From NCBI GenBank assembly GCA_002499085.1, contig DAKD01000002.1:1-64000 (forward strand): a stretch of 64,000 nucleotides of DNA, in the 5' to 3' direction. A program made the position numbers and the translations under genes. The notes beneath the pieces were generated by a model. The model made no database searches. It had not been told where the DNA came from and saw nothing but the letters and a program-made list of their open reading frames with translations. The stretch's first letter is position 1, and every line of letters starts with the position of its first letter. Positions 56,308 through 64,000 of the stretch are shown here, in pieces. The stretch comes from Methanomassiliicoccales archaeon UBA280. Its GTDB lineage: Archaea > Thermoplasmatota > Thermoplasmata > SG8-5.

Positions 56308-58962
56308 CTATTTCACCTCCTTTTTGCTCCTACTATTTTCTGTTTTATCCATTTGTTCGACATTGATTCTCTGATAAAGCTCCAGCCTGCCCTTTGTCAG
56401 AATGCCCACGTGTCCGGAGTCTATGAGCACCCTCAGGGCGCGCAGCAGGGCGAATCTCTTCATGCCCTTTCCGACCTTGGACTGGATACCTGAGACTGTC
56501 ATGCCTTCGGGGCTTATCGCGCCGAGGACCGCTTTTTCTTCCTCGGACAGTTCCCCGATTGTTTTCCTTATGATTGGCAGTTCGTCCTCCAGGGATTTTG
56601 GCGGCTCTTCCCTCGCAGGTTCCTCCGGAATTGGCTCGGGAGCCTGTTCACGCACGGGCGGTTTCTCCCCGGTCTCGGCTTTTATTGCCTCGGGCTGGGG
56701 TTCCTCCACCCAGGCAGTTCCCTTCCGGGTCTTTTTCTCCTTTGCCTTCTTTCCCTTTTTCCGGGCTTTGGCCGGCTTTTCCTTCACGGGTTTACCGGTT
56801 GCGGGCGGTTCTTCCCCGGGCTCGGCCGCTGCCTCTTCGGGTTTCTTCGGTTCCGGCTCGGGCGGCTCTTCGGCGGCCGGCTCTTCTTCCGGTTCCTCAT
56901 GCTTCTCTTCCTTCGGCTCCGGCACTGCCTCGGGTTCCGCTGCTGGCGCGTCCCCGGTCCGGGGCTCTTCCGGTTTGTCATCCTGCTCCCTGGCCTTGGT
57001 TTTCCTGCCCTTTTTCTTCTTCTGCGGTCCGGCAGGCTCTTCCCCGGCACTTCCTAGCTTCTCCTCCAACTCCCTGTCCAGGGTGGAGTATTTGATCCGC
57101 TTGCCTGACTTCTTCTCAATCAGCTTTTTACCCTCGACAAGTCTGGCAATGCCTTCCGCGACCCGGGCAGCGTCAAGTCCCGATTCCTTTGCAATGGCGG
57201 TTTTCGTGTCCTTGCCATTTCTGACACATTCAAGTATCTTCTCGCAGGCCTCATTGAGGTCCGGAGAGGTTTCGGCCGGTTCGGATTCAAGAGCAGGCAT
57301 CTCGCCCGGGGCGAGAAGCATGGCACCGCCTTCCTCCGGTGCCTCGGCAGGCAGTGTTTCCTCGGCTGCAGTTATGCTTTCCTTCATCTCAAGCTGGGCT
57401 TTCAGAAGCGCAATTTCCGTGGACATGTTCATCATGCGCTCCAGCGAGTCCTCGACCTTGATTCTCAGGGCGTCAATGTCCTCCCTGTCCGCCTTTGTCG
57501 CAAGCGTTGTATTCCGGGTCTCCTCCAGCATCTCGCTGAGCTCCAGATTCCTTGCGTTGAAGTTGGCTGACATTGCGGCGACCATCTGATTGGTAGTTTC
57601 AGCCAGCTTCTCTAGCTTGGCCATATCCTTTGTGAGCTTCGTCGCCCTGTCCACCGCGAACTCCTGGCTCTTGACCTTGATCATGCCCTTGAAGTTCTTG
57701 GCCTTGTGATGGGGCACGGTCTCGAGCAGCTTGTCCAGAAGAACATCGTACGTGGTCTGTATCTGCTTGGCAGATATCAGGTTGGCCTCGATGGATTTTG
57801 CGAGGCTGTCAGTGACAATCTTGCGCCCGTCGAACTTGAACAGCTCGCTTCCGCTCGTCTTGAGCCTGACTTCCTCAAGGGCCGAGCGTGCAATGCGCTC
57901 CGCATCCTGGTAGCCCTTGGTCTTGGTTATCTCATGGTGAATGTCGTCCAATATCGCCTGATAGACAATCTCCAGAATTGTGGGCGGTATCTTGGAAACG
58001 CTGAGGCTCTCGCCGTATCCAGAGTCCTCCATTATGTCCTGGACCCTTTCGGATATCTTGGATATATCCTTCTCGAATCTCTTCAGGGCGTCTTCCTCGC
58101 CGGTTTTGCTCAGTATTCTCCTCAGGTCGGAGACTGTCCTGTCAATCCTGGATTCCAGCATATCCAGCCTGTTCGCCACGATGCCGTCGTCAGCTGCGGG
58201 TTTGGACTGGGGTTGGACATCGCCGACGATCTCGCGAACCATTGCTTCGATTTCCTCCCGGCTGAGGCCGGGCGGCGCAGCTGGGGATTCGGATTCCCTT
58301 GCTGCAGGCGCCTCTTCAGCGTCTATGTCGGGAATGGATTCGCTCTCCGGCAGCGGAGCGTAATGCTTCTTGGGCAGCTTGGGGGCGGGGAGCGGCAGCA
58401 TATCGATTGCCCTGGGGCGGCCGTCCGGCATTCGCGGCGATGGGAGCTCCGGTCCGGGTTCCGAGGCAGGTTGCGGTTCGGGCGCCCGGGGTTCGGCCGG
58501 TTTCTCCGCGGCAACCTCTCTCTCTACCTTGCTCAGCCTATCCAGTTCCTTCCTGTGCCTGTCGATCTCCATCCTCAGGACAGTTCTGACTTCCTCCAGT
58601 TCCCTCCCGTGCTGCTCCTCCCTGTCCTGCATGGTCCTGGACATCGCTTCCACTTGGTCCCTGAACTGGCCCTTCAGCTCGAGTATGGCAGATTCAAGTT
58701 TGCCGTTTCCGGGTTCGGTTTTTTCCTCCTTCCCGGTCTTGGCTTTTATCTTGGACCCGCAGTGCCTCTCGTGGAGACGGCGCGTGTTCTCGTTCTTCAT
58801 GGACTTTCCGCAAAACTGGCAGTTTGAAGCGGTCTTCCTGGGCGGGGGAGGCGTTTCCGGCTGAACCGGTTCCTTCAAAATGGGTTGCTCGGCCTTGCTG
58901 GGTTTAGCCTTGGCTTTGGCACTCTGCTTCTGTTTCTTCGGTTTTTTCTTCGGCATTCCCAT
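56308..58962 (-). CDS. Zinc-finger, coiled-coil and winged-helix scaffold protein
   Basis: 884 residues. A basic N-terminus is followed by a C2H2/C2HC-like finger CQFCGKSMKNENTRRLHERHC (about 48-68). Coiled-coil and Pro-rich segments follow (about 80-570). A first winged-helix-like region comes next (ACEKILECVRNGKDTKTAIAKESGLDAARVAEGIARLVEGKKLIEKKSGKRIKYS, about 575-630). An extreme Pro/Glu/Lys low-complexity tract (about 640-790) leads to a second winged-helix-like domain (ELSEEEKAVLGAISPEGMTVSGIQSKVGKGMKRFALLRALRVLIDSGHVGIL). It has no TM segment. It lies between the roadblock-like gene and the paralogue pair, and is a likely hub of the encoded system. Confidence 0.7.
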   Translation of the reverse strand: MGMPKKKPKKQKQSAKAKAKPSKAEQPILKEPVQPETPPPPRKTASNCQFCGKSMKNENTRRLHERHCGSKIKAKTGKEEKTEPGNGKLESAILELKGQFRDQVEAMSRTMQDREEQHGRELEEVRTVLRMEIDRHRKELDRLSKVEREVAAEKPAEPRAPEPQPASEPGPELPSPRMPDGRPRAIDMLPLPAPKLPKKHYAPLPESESIPDIDAEEAPAARESESPAAPPGLSREEIEAMVREIVGDVQPQSKPAADDGIVANRLDMLESRIDRTVSDLRRILSKTGEEDALKRFEKDISKISERVQDIMEDSGYGESLSVSKIPPTILEIVYQAILDDIHHEITKTKGYQDAERIARSALEEVRLKTSGSELFKFDGRKIVTDSLAKSIEANLISAKQIQTTYDVLLDKLLETVPHHKAKNFKGMIKVKSQEFAVDRATKLTKDMAKLEKLAETTNQMVAAMSANFNARNLELSEMLEETRNTTLATKADREDIDALRIKVEDSLERMMNMSTEIALLKAQLEMKESITAAEETLPAEAPEEGGAMLLAPGEMPALESEPAETSPDLNEACEKILECVRNGKDTKTAIAKESGLDAARVAEGIARLVEGKKLIEKKSGKRIKYSTLDRELEEKLGSAGEEPAGPQKKKKGRKTKAREQDDKPEEPRTGDAPAAEPEAVPEPKEEKHEEPEEEPAAEEPPEPEPKKPEEAAAEPGEEPPATGKPVKEKPAKARKKGKKAKEKKTRKGTAWVEEPQPEAIKAETGEKPPVREQAPEPIPEEPAREEPPKSLEDELPIIRKTIGELSEEEKAVLGAISPEGMTVSGIQSKVGKGMKRFALLRALRVLIDSGHVGILTKGRLELYQRINVEQMDKTENSRSKKEVK

Positions 58963-58967
58963 CCCTG

Positions 58968-59759
58968 TTAGACGAATGACTTGAGCTTCCTTTCCACCTC
59001 AGGAACCCAGGTCTTCCTGCACTCATCCGCCACTATGTCGCCGCTTCTGGCCTTGATGTGCGACTCGATTATGCGGTCAATGAATTTGAGCCAGTCCTTC
59101 TCCTTCATGTATGCGGGGCTGGTGCCCATCTCGTTCATTGTCACTGTGATTATCTCGTCCACCGCGCCTATGCCGACAACGCTCCCTATCTTCTGCTTCA
59201 GGAATTTCAACAGTTCCATGTTCCTCTTGTACTCGCGCGTCTCGTCGAACTTCTCCACGAACAGCTGCCTGGTAAGCTTTGCCAGCTCATCCGTGACCGC
59301 TTTATCGTAGCCTGTGAGATTCTCGGGCGTTATTGGTTTCTGTTCGAACAGGTGGTTCAGCACAGTGCTTCCGTTTATGAGATTGGTTATGGTCGGAGCC
59401 ATCGAGTCTAGGGACAGCGGCTTTGAGAATATCGAGGCAAGGAAACAGTTCGAGCCGACACCGGATATCACTATCGAGCCTGAATCGTACTGCTGGATGC
59501 TTACCTTCAGATTGTAGGCCTGGAGCTGGCCGCAGACATAGCTCAGGTTGCCCTTCAGCAGGTTGAGGAATTTGAACTGGACTGGGTCGAGCATCTGGGG
59601 GATTATGGAGGCAAATATCCTCCCGTCAACTCCGACGAACATAATTATGTCAATTCCGTTGTCATCCTTGATGCGCTTCAGCTCCATGTCGAACATGTGC
59701 TTGAGCTGGACAACCGTCTTGGCTTCCATTCTCTTGTCGATTTTCTTGTGGTCTACCAT
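58968..59759 (-). CDS. Roadblock/LC7-like domain protein
   Basis: 263 residues. The first 130 residues have the roadblock/LC7 pattern (GIDIIMFVGVDGRIFASIIPQML...LKVSIQQYDSGSIVISGVGSNCFLASIFSKPL). Family members dimerise and act as regulators or effectors of small Ras-like GTPases such as MglA and Rag. The C-terminal half is helical and charged (LAKLTRQLFVEKFDETREYKRNMELLKFLKQKIG...). A GGAGGG site lies five bases before the ATG. It sits between the KaiC-type ATPase gene (20 nt) and the coiled-coil gene (5 nt) in the operon. The family call rests on pattern, not a search. Confidence 0.6.
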   Translation of the reverse strand: MVDHKKIDKRMEAKTVVQLKHMFDMELKRIKDDNGIDIIMFVGVDGRIFASIIPQMLDPVQFKFLNLLKGNLSYVCGQLQAYNLKVSIQQYDSGSIVISGVGSNCFLASIFSKPLSLDSMAPTITNLINGSTVLNHLFEQKPITPENLTGYDKAVTDELAKLTRQLFVEKFDETREYKRNMELLKFLKQKIGSVVGIGAVDEIITVTMNEMGTSPAYMKEKDWLKFIDRIIESHIKARSGDIVADECRKTWVPEVERKLKSFV

Positions 59760-59779
59760 CGAAGCCCTCCGTTAGGCCT

Positions 59780-60655
59780 TCACTTGAGCCCGTACGAGTC
59801 GAACATCACCTGGAGCACTTCCTCGGGCGAGTAGTTGTATGTCCAGGTCTCCTTCATCTTCTTCAACTTGGAAATCACACTCTCCGGCGCCTTGATGAAT
59901 TCGGCTGTCTTGATGGCCTCGTCGAACACCTTGCTGAAGTCCTCCCCTTCGTCGGCTTTGACTGCCTCGGCCGGCGATGTTCGGATGATTGCCCCCGCGC
60001 CCCGGGCGAATATGTACGGGTACACGCCCTCACCGTGATGGGTTCCCCTCATCTTGATGATCTTCAGTGTTCTGTTGAAAGCCCCGCCGATGGGATAGTA
60101 TTCGAGGTTTATTGCGCCATCGGCCAGGTAGACGGGAAGCAGAACGTCCTCGCCGATTATCTCCCCGGGCCTTGAATGCTCTTCAACCGTGGCCATGACA
60201 ACGCCGAGTTCCTTGAGCGTGTAGAAAAGCTTGCCTATCATCTCCCTCTGGGCCAGCTTGTCCTCGGTGGCCCATATAACAGGGGTCATCGGATCGATTA
60301 CAACCCTGGTCTTGATGTCGTAGTCGCTCCTTGCCTTCACGAGCTGGGGGATCTGTTCGTCAATCATCTTCTTGAAGTTCTTTCCTTTCAGATGGATGAA
60401 GAACAGCGATTTCTCGTAATGCTTCTTCATGTCCCAGCCCAGCATTTCAGCTTCCTTCATCAGCTGTTCGGGCGACTCTTCCATGGTCACGTAAAGGCCC
60501 TGCTCGCCGTTCTCTATCCCGTGCATCAGGAACTGCATTGCAAAGGTGGTCTTTCCGGTACCGCTGGAACCCACGATGACTATGGCCGTGTTGTCCCGCA
60601 CTCCGCCTTCGATGAGCTGGTCAAGCCCAAATATCCCAGTCTTTATTCTCGACAT
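59780..60655 (-). CDS. KaiC-family RecA-like ATPase
   Basis: 291 residues from ATG 60655 (GGAGGAATAGAA upstream, inside the V4R gene end). It begins RIKTGIFGLDQLIEGGV, the standard KaiC entry. Walker A GSSGTGKTT is at 29-37, then the catalytic-Glu region YVTMEESPEQL, and a Walker B strand RVVIDPMTPV near 140. It has a single RecA domain, like archaeal KaiC-like proteins and ArlH/FlaH, but no archaellum genes are nearby. The last 70 residues are an extra helical tail. Such ATPases act as signalling switches that bind partners according to nucleotide state. Confidence 0.88.
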   Translation of the reverse strand: MSRIKTGIFGLDQLIEGGVRDNTAIVIVGSSGTGKTTFAMQFLMHGIENGEQGLYVTMEESPEQLMKEAEMLGWDMKKHYEKSLFFIHLKGKNFKKMIDEQIPQLVKARSDYDIKTRVVIDPMTPVIWATEDKLAQREMIGKLFYTLKELGVVMATVEEHSRPGEIIGEDVLLPVYLADGAINLEYYPIGGAFNRTLKIIKMRGTHHGEGVYPYIFARGAGAIIRTSPAEAVKADEGEDFSKVFDEAIKTAEFIKAPESVISKLKKMKETWTYNYSPEEVLQVMFDSYGLK

Positions 60656-60657
60656 TT

Positions 60658-61548
60658 CTATTCCTCCATATCGCTTTTCACTTGCTTTGAAAGTAATTCG
60701 GCAAAGCTCTTGCTCTTTTTTGCCTCGTCGGCAAGATTCACTATGTCTTTCTCCTTCACGTCCCATAACGGTTCCTTGTCAGCAGTCTCGGTGAAGGCCT
60801 CCGCAAAGGATGTCGAGGCGGATATGGCATTGGAGATCTTTGCCATGTCCCTCCAAGGCGGCTCGAAGTCCTCCTCGGTCGCGCCCATTCCTTCGCCGTA
60901 TTTGTGATATGTCTCGCCAATCTCCGTGATCCGATAGTCATCGTTCAGTATTTTGTATCTTTTCAGGATATTCATCCTGAAGAGAATTTCCTCGTCGGCC
61001 ATTTCCAGTGCCTGGGATATTTGATCGCGGCCCCTGCCGTCGATTATGCTTGTGATGATTGATTTGTCTATCTCGTCCAGGGCCAACTGATAGACTGCCA
61101 GTGGCTGCAGAGATACTGCGAACTCGCAACGGGCGTCGCCTGCGTTGCGGCATGCTGTCTCTTCGACAGTTCCGGGCAGGCTCAGGTCCTTCGAGAAGAA
61201 ATGGCCCAGTGATTCCGCTGTGATGTAGCAGGTCTTCTTCCCTTTCACATGGGGGTAGAGTCTGCATATAGGCGAGTTGGCAATCGCAAAATCGAATCTG
61301 AAGATGTCGTTTCGGATGATCTCGAGCTGGCCTATGCCGATCTTGTCAAACAGGTCCCTCATGAACTGGAAGATGGCCGTATTGCTCGCTTCCTGCACGC
61401 TCATGCACTTGAGCAACTTGCGCGTCTCTTTGGGAGGCACCCGCGATGTTTTTATTGCAGTGGCAACGGCAGATTCCAGTTTTGTCAGAGAGCCCAGTGA
61501 TGCTATGGTTTCGGCGAAGCTGCTGAATTCGTTCGGGCTGCGGTTCAT
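60658..61548 (-). CDS. V4R-domain sensor with winged-helix region
   Basis: 296 residues. Residues about 50-150 form a 4-vinyl-reductase (V4R) small-molecule-binding domain, recognised by its C-terminal signature GTVEETACRNAGDARCEFAV (Cys133 and Cys141), with further Cys at 95 and 107. A helical/winged segment follows (LDEIDKSIITSIIDGRGRDQISQALEMADEEILFRMNILKRYKILN, about 155-205) and a helical tail. V4R domains bind hydrophobic ligands or metal in sensory proteins. A GGAGGG site precedes ATG 61548. It sits two bases upstream of the KaiC-type gene and may report ligand state to it. Confidence 0.75.
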   Translation of the reverse strand: MNRSPNEFSSFAETIASLGSLTKLESAVATAIKTSRVPPKETRKLLKCMSVQEASNTAIFQFMRDLFDKIGIGQLEIIRNDIFRFDFAIANSPICRLYPHVKGKKTCYITAESLGHFFSKDLSLPGTVEETACRNAGDARCEFAVSLQPLAVYQLALDEIDKSIITSIIDGRGRDQISQALEMADEEILFRMNILKRYKILNDDYRITEIGETYHKYGEGMGATEEDFEPPWRDMAKISNAISASTSFAEAFTETADKEPLWDVKEKDIVNLADEAKKSKSFAELLSKQVKSDMEE

Positions 61549-61549
61549 T

Positions 61550-62062
61550 TCAGCCCTCCTTCTTCTCCGGCGCGGCTATCATCGCTTCGCCTGCCTTTGT
61601 CAGGCCGCCTTTCGAGTTGATGAGGTTTTTCTCGCGTGCGATTTTTGTCAGGTCCTCGACATTCTGTGCATCCACATTGAGCAGCTTGGAAAGCAGCTCC
61701 GGGTCAACGATGTCCAATGCACGGAACCTGAGGAGGGATTTCAGCTTGTCGCTGCCCCCCTCCGCCGATATGGACGGCAGAAGGAAATGCCTGAGCGCTA
61801 AAAGGCGCTCGGCCCTCTGGCCGGAAACCATGATGTCGAGCGATGGGATTTTCAGCCTCAGCTTGAGCGGCTCGTCGCTCACGACAGTGATGTTCTCAAG
61901 ATCTTTGACAGGCAGCTCATACCACGTGGAGCCGTCCGTCAGAAAGAGCCCTGAAAGCGAGAGGTACAGTCCTCCTTTCCTCCACACGAGGCTGAGCTTG
62001 ATTCCGTCCTCGCCGGAATGGTTTATCACGAACTCGACGTTCTCATATTTATGGGCCTTCAT
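61550..62062 (-). CDS. PH/CheF-like domain plus winged-helix-like protein
   Basis: 170 residues, first gene of the operon. Residues 1-90 are beta-rich (VEFVINHSGEDGIKLSLVWRKGGLYLSLSGLFLTDGSTWYELPVKDLENITVVSDEPLKLRLKIPSLDIMVSG), a layout like the PH-type half of archaeal CheF; the resemblance is weak. The C-terminal 70 residues (SLLRFRALDIVDPELLSKLLNVDAQNVEDLTKIAREKNLINSKGGLTKAGEAMI) look like a winged helix. A GGAGTGG site precedes the ATG, and TATATATAAAC lies about 45 nt upstream. Confidence 0.6.
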   Translation of the reverse strand: MKAHKYENVEFVINHSGEDGIKLSLVWRKGGLYLSLSGLFLTDGSTWYELPVKDLENITVVSDEPLKLRLKIPSLDIMVSGQRAERLLALRHFLLPSISAEGGSDKLKSLLRFRALDIVDPELLSKLLNVDAQNVEDLTKIAREKNLINSKGGLTKAGEAMIAAPEKKEG

Positions 62063-62099
62063 TCTCCACTCCTAAGTCTTACAGAGTAATATCAGTACA

Positions 62100-62122
62100 T
62101 GTTTATATATATTTCGCAAATT
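62100..62122 (-). promoter_or_regulatory. Promoter of the seven-gene operon
   Basis: On the minus strand AAATATATATAAAC supplies a strong TATA box about 40-50 nt ahead of the first ATG (62062), leaving a leader with a GGAGTGG ribosome site. A second TATA-like TTTATACCATATATTTAG occurs at about 62142-62161. The rest of 62063-62215 is AT-rich with no gene. Confidence 0.6.
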
Positions 62123-62215
62123 TTGGCCTTTTTTTGACCTTGTCTAAATATATGGTATAAAAGGTAAATTGATTGGCCAGCGTTTATTTCGATGAGTTAT
62201 GGTGTCGTAAGTAAA

Positions 62216-62656
62216 CTAGCTGTCGAAAACCACCTCTATTCGGCTTGCGGAGGCGGTGGGGCGGACTGAGCGGCCCACCGGGTCTAGGTCGAGAAGCCCG
62301 TAGCGGGAGAGGGCCCTGAGGTCATCATAAGTGTTCTTGTAATTCCTGTGCAGAGCTGCGGAGAGCGTCCGGATCGAGCGGACCTCATTGTTCATGAGAT
62401 ACTCGAGGAGTTCCATTCTTTTGGGCGTGAGCGCGTCGAATATCTCCGGGTCCTTGACGACAACGATGTCCTGGAATTCCGCACCCTGCGCAATATTCTT
62501 CCATACGATATAATCGACCATCTGCTCCGGGGAAGAGCATTTGGATATCTGAACGCGTTGCTGAAGGGAGTTGATGCTGCCGTATCTCTTCGCGAATGCG
62601 GCCATCATATGCTCGATATCTGCGGGTTTCCTCCGTTTCAGTATCCTTATCTTCAT
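62216..62656 (-). CDS. HVO_A0114-like helix-turn-helix antitoxin
   Basis: 146 residues. The C-terminal half matches the archaeal HTH group annotated HVO_A0114: ALTPKRMELLEYLMNNEVRSIRTLSAALHRNYKNTYDDLRALSRYGLLDLDPVGRSVRPTASASRIEVVF. It would bind DNA and probably repress its own operon. It follows the small TumE-like gene by eight bases, the order expected for such toxin-antitoxin pairs. Confidence 0.72.
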   Translation of the reverse strand: MKIRILKRRKPADIEHMMAAFAKRYGSINSLQQRVQISKCSSPEQMVDYIVWKNIAQGAEFQDIVVVKDPEIFDALTPKRMELLEYLMNNEVRSIRTLSAALHRNYKNTYDDLRALSRYGLLDLDPVGRSVRPTASASRIEVVFDS

Positions 62657-62664
62657 GTCAGCAC

Positions 62665-62967
62665 CTATAGCTGCGAAAGCTCCATGACCAGAAGGTTCTT
62701 TCTGAATATCTGGACCAGTTTCAATACTTCTTCGAGGCCTTTCTCGTTGCAGGGCTTCTGTTCAACCAGGACGCCGGTTCCGTCATACTTGTCCACATGG
62801 GGCTGGCGGTCCCAGTTGTCCCATTTCACGTAAGGGGTCCATGACTGGCCCTTGCCCCTCCCCATGTAAGTGTAACTGTAGAACCTAACCTTGCCCCCGT
62901 CCTCCAGCACCAGGCTCTCCACCATCTCGTTCCTGTGCACCCATGTTCTCTGACGCGTCAGCTTCAT
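62665..62967 (-). CDS. TumE-like (DUF6516-related) small toxin candidate
   Basis: 100 residues, basic at the N-terminus. The pattern ESLVLEDGGKVRFYSYTYMG...PYVKWDNWDRQPHVDKYDGTG...GLEEVLKLVQIFRKN recalls TumE/DUF6516 proteins (xWDNx...PHxDx, then an LEEVL helix), which pair with an HTH antitoxin. The assignment rests on this motif and the adjacent HTH gene. The ATG lies about 25 nt from the TATA-like AATATATAATATAG (minus strand, about 62985-62998), so the message is probably leaderless. Confidence 0.6.
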   Translation of the reverse strand: MKLTRQRTWVHRNEMVESLVLEDGGKVRFYSYTYMGRGKGQSWTPYVKWDNWDRQPHVDKYDGTGVLVEQKPCNEKGLEEVLKLVQIFRKNLLVMELSQL

Positions 62968-62984
62968 CGGCCGCGAAATGGCTT

Positions 62985-62998
62985 TCTCTATATTATAT
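62985..62998 (-). promoter_or_regulatory. TATA box of the TumE/TumA-like operon
   Basis: AATATATAATATAG on the minus strand is centred about 25 nt before ATG 62967. It lies just after the permease stop codon (63013), so the pair has its own promoter. Confidence 0.6.
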
Positions 62999-63012
62999 AT
63001 TATGATATAATT

Positions 63013-64000
63013 CTACATTAGAGTAAGGAATAGCCAGTAGACGGCGATGTTGAACACGGTCAGCGGAATCCCCGCCTTGGCGAACTCCCAGAAGCTGAAG
63101 GCGCGCCTTCCGTGTTTCTCGGCATTTTGGATTATGATTACATTGCTTGCCGCCCCGATTATGAGCATGTTCCCCGCAATCGTGCTGCCTGCCGCGAGGG
63201 CCATGAGCTCGGTCGTGGAGGCGCCCATGCTGAGCAGCAGAGGCAGGTACAGAGCCACCATGGGGACGTTTGACATGACCTGGCTCAGCAACACGCTTAT
63301 GATGAGTATCGCGGCTATGGAAAGCAGATTTATCCCCATGCCGGAAATAAGCGACTGGATGATGCCCGAGTCCCACACAGCAGCCATCAGGACGAACATA
63401 GCTGCGAAGAAGGCTAATGTACCCCAATCAATGCCGCCCAGTATTCTTCGGCGGTTCCTGGCAAAAAGAAGTATGGGCGCGGCCGATGCCAGCGCGATGT
63501 AGGTAAGCCTGATGTCGCAATCCCATCCGAGTGTGACCAGGAGGATCTTGAGAACTATGAGCCCCAGCGCCAAGCCGAGCGAGAGCTTGCAGAGGTTAGC
63601 GAGGTATGGGTCCCTTATCTTCACGGCTGTACCGACACTTGCCGGCTTGGAGAATTCCTCCCTGTAGAGGAGTTTGAGCCATAGATATGCGACCAGAAGG
63701 TTGACGAGGGTCGGCAGCAGGAGATACCTTCCGAAGGTCAGAAACGGATTCTTGAGACCGCCCCCGACGGCCACAAGAAGGTTCTGGGGGTTGCCGATCG
63801 GGCTGAGTGCGCTCCCTATTGTGATGGAGAATGCCAGAGCCAGGAGCAACAGTTTGTGGTTCACCCTGTTCTTCGATGCGATGAAAAGCATGACAGGAGT
63901 GCCGATGATGGCCAGGGTGTCGTTCATCAGCAATGCCGAGGCCAGACCCATCCCGAACAGCGTGAGAAGGACCATATGGTCGACTGTGCGGCCGCGCCCG
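63013..64000 (-). CDS. ArsB/NhaD-family membrane transporter, 5' end outside the window
   Basis: At least 329 residues are visible; the frame stays open to the window edge (RGRTVDHMVLL precedes the first in-window ATG at 63975), so the N-terminus is missing. About nine TM helices are seen. Family marks are SALLMNDTLAIIGTPV, the GSALSPIGNPQNLLVAVG loop, and the symmetrical VMSNVPMVALYLPLL and AGSTIAGNMLIIGAASNVIII of the second half. These two inverted halves are typical of the ion transporter superfamily (ArsB, NhaD, CitM). Substrate (arsenite, sodium/proton or carboxylate) cannot be settled. It ends with TAG at 63013-63015. Confidence 0.85.
   Translation of the reverse strand, partial: GRGRTVDHMVLLTLFGMGLASALLMNDTLAIIGTPVMLFIASKNRVNHKLLLLALAFSITIGSALSPIGNPQNLLVAVGGGLKNPFLTFGRYLLLPTLVNLLVAYLWLKLLYREEFSKPASVGTAVKIRDPYLANLCKLSLGLALGLIVLKILLVTLGWDCDIRLTYIALASAAPILLFARNRRRILGGIDWGTLAFFAAMFVLMAAVWDSGIIQSLISGMGINLLSIAAILIISVLLSQVMSNVPMVALYLPLLLSMGASTTELMALAAGSTIAGNMLIIGAASNVIIIQNAEKHGRRAFSFWEFAKAGIPLTVFNIAVYWLFLTLM

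Noticed and set aside
59780..60655. Archaellum ATPase ArlH/FlaH
   Set aside because: The KaiC fold is similar, but no archaellin, ArlI, ArlJ or prepilin peptidase genes are nearby, and the neighbours are V4R and roadblock proteins.

Overview
The window is archaeal chromosomal DNA. Archaeal-type core genes are spread through it: EF-1alpha next to ribosomal protein S10, the proteasome-activating nucleotidase PAN, MBF1, Hel308, Orc1/Cdc6, KEOPS Cgi121, Nob1, Elp3, archaeal ThrRS and a cupin-type phosphoglucose isomerase. Many genes have a TATA-like box about 25 nt upstream of the start and no leader; others use GGTGA/GGAGG Shine-Dalgarno sites. The short-chain threonine dehydrogenase, the Zn-ribbon/coiled-coil/KaiC-like proteins and several small orphan families point to a Thermoplasmatota archaeon of moderately high GC. 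The order cannot be fixed from this window, and no methanogenesis genes are present.

Layout. 1-554: structured repeats. 555-5327: hisS, a ferritin-like protein, a saccharopine/lysine dehydrogenase-like enzyme, convergent yjbQ-cgi121, pgiA and tRNA-Gln. 5592-13869: an AAA/TPR protein, a SAH hydrolase-sugar/nucleoside kinase pair, a Ras-like GTPase, a NucS-like/HRDC protein and hypE. 13929-19663: a large surface beta-propeller protein overlapping hel308. 20013-20492: a heptamer-repeat element. 20493-33214: M29-like aminopeptidase, threonine dehydrogenase, MEMO, Elp3, a coiled-coil KaiC-like ATPase with nob1, orc1/cdc6 with a membrane OB protein, and translin with an HDAC-like amidohydrolase. 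33245-48678: housekeeping block (TPR protein, S10, EF-1alpha, PAN, MBF1, ThrRS, ABC-F ATPase, dCMP deaminase, rhomboid, TrmG10, site-2 protease).

48679-54392 is an accessory island. It holds a covarying hairpin-repeat family, an AbiE-type toxin-antitoxin operon with a duplicated operator, a truncated surface-protein gene, and an AT-rich operon whose gingipain-like gene changes base composition partway along. 55052-62062 is a tightly packed seven-gene minus-strand operon: PH/CheF-like protein, V4R sensor, KaiC-family ATPase, roadblock-like protein, 884-residue zinc-finger/coiled-coil/winged-helix protein, and two paralogous Cys-His proteins. I regard it as the best candidate for an undescribed signalling or intracellular-organisation system. 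A TumE/TumA-like toxin-antitoxin pair and the 3' part of an ArsB/NhaD-type permease close the window.

Three non-coding signals stand out. First, five hairpin repeats have covarying ends (GGCGAA...TTCACC). Second, two intergenic elements are built from 7-bp direct repeats on one side and the complementary heptamers on the other. Third, the 3' third of tRNA-Gln is duplicated in inverted orientation just downstream of the gene.
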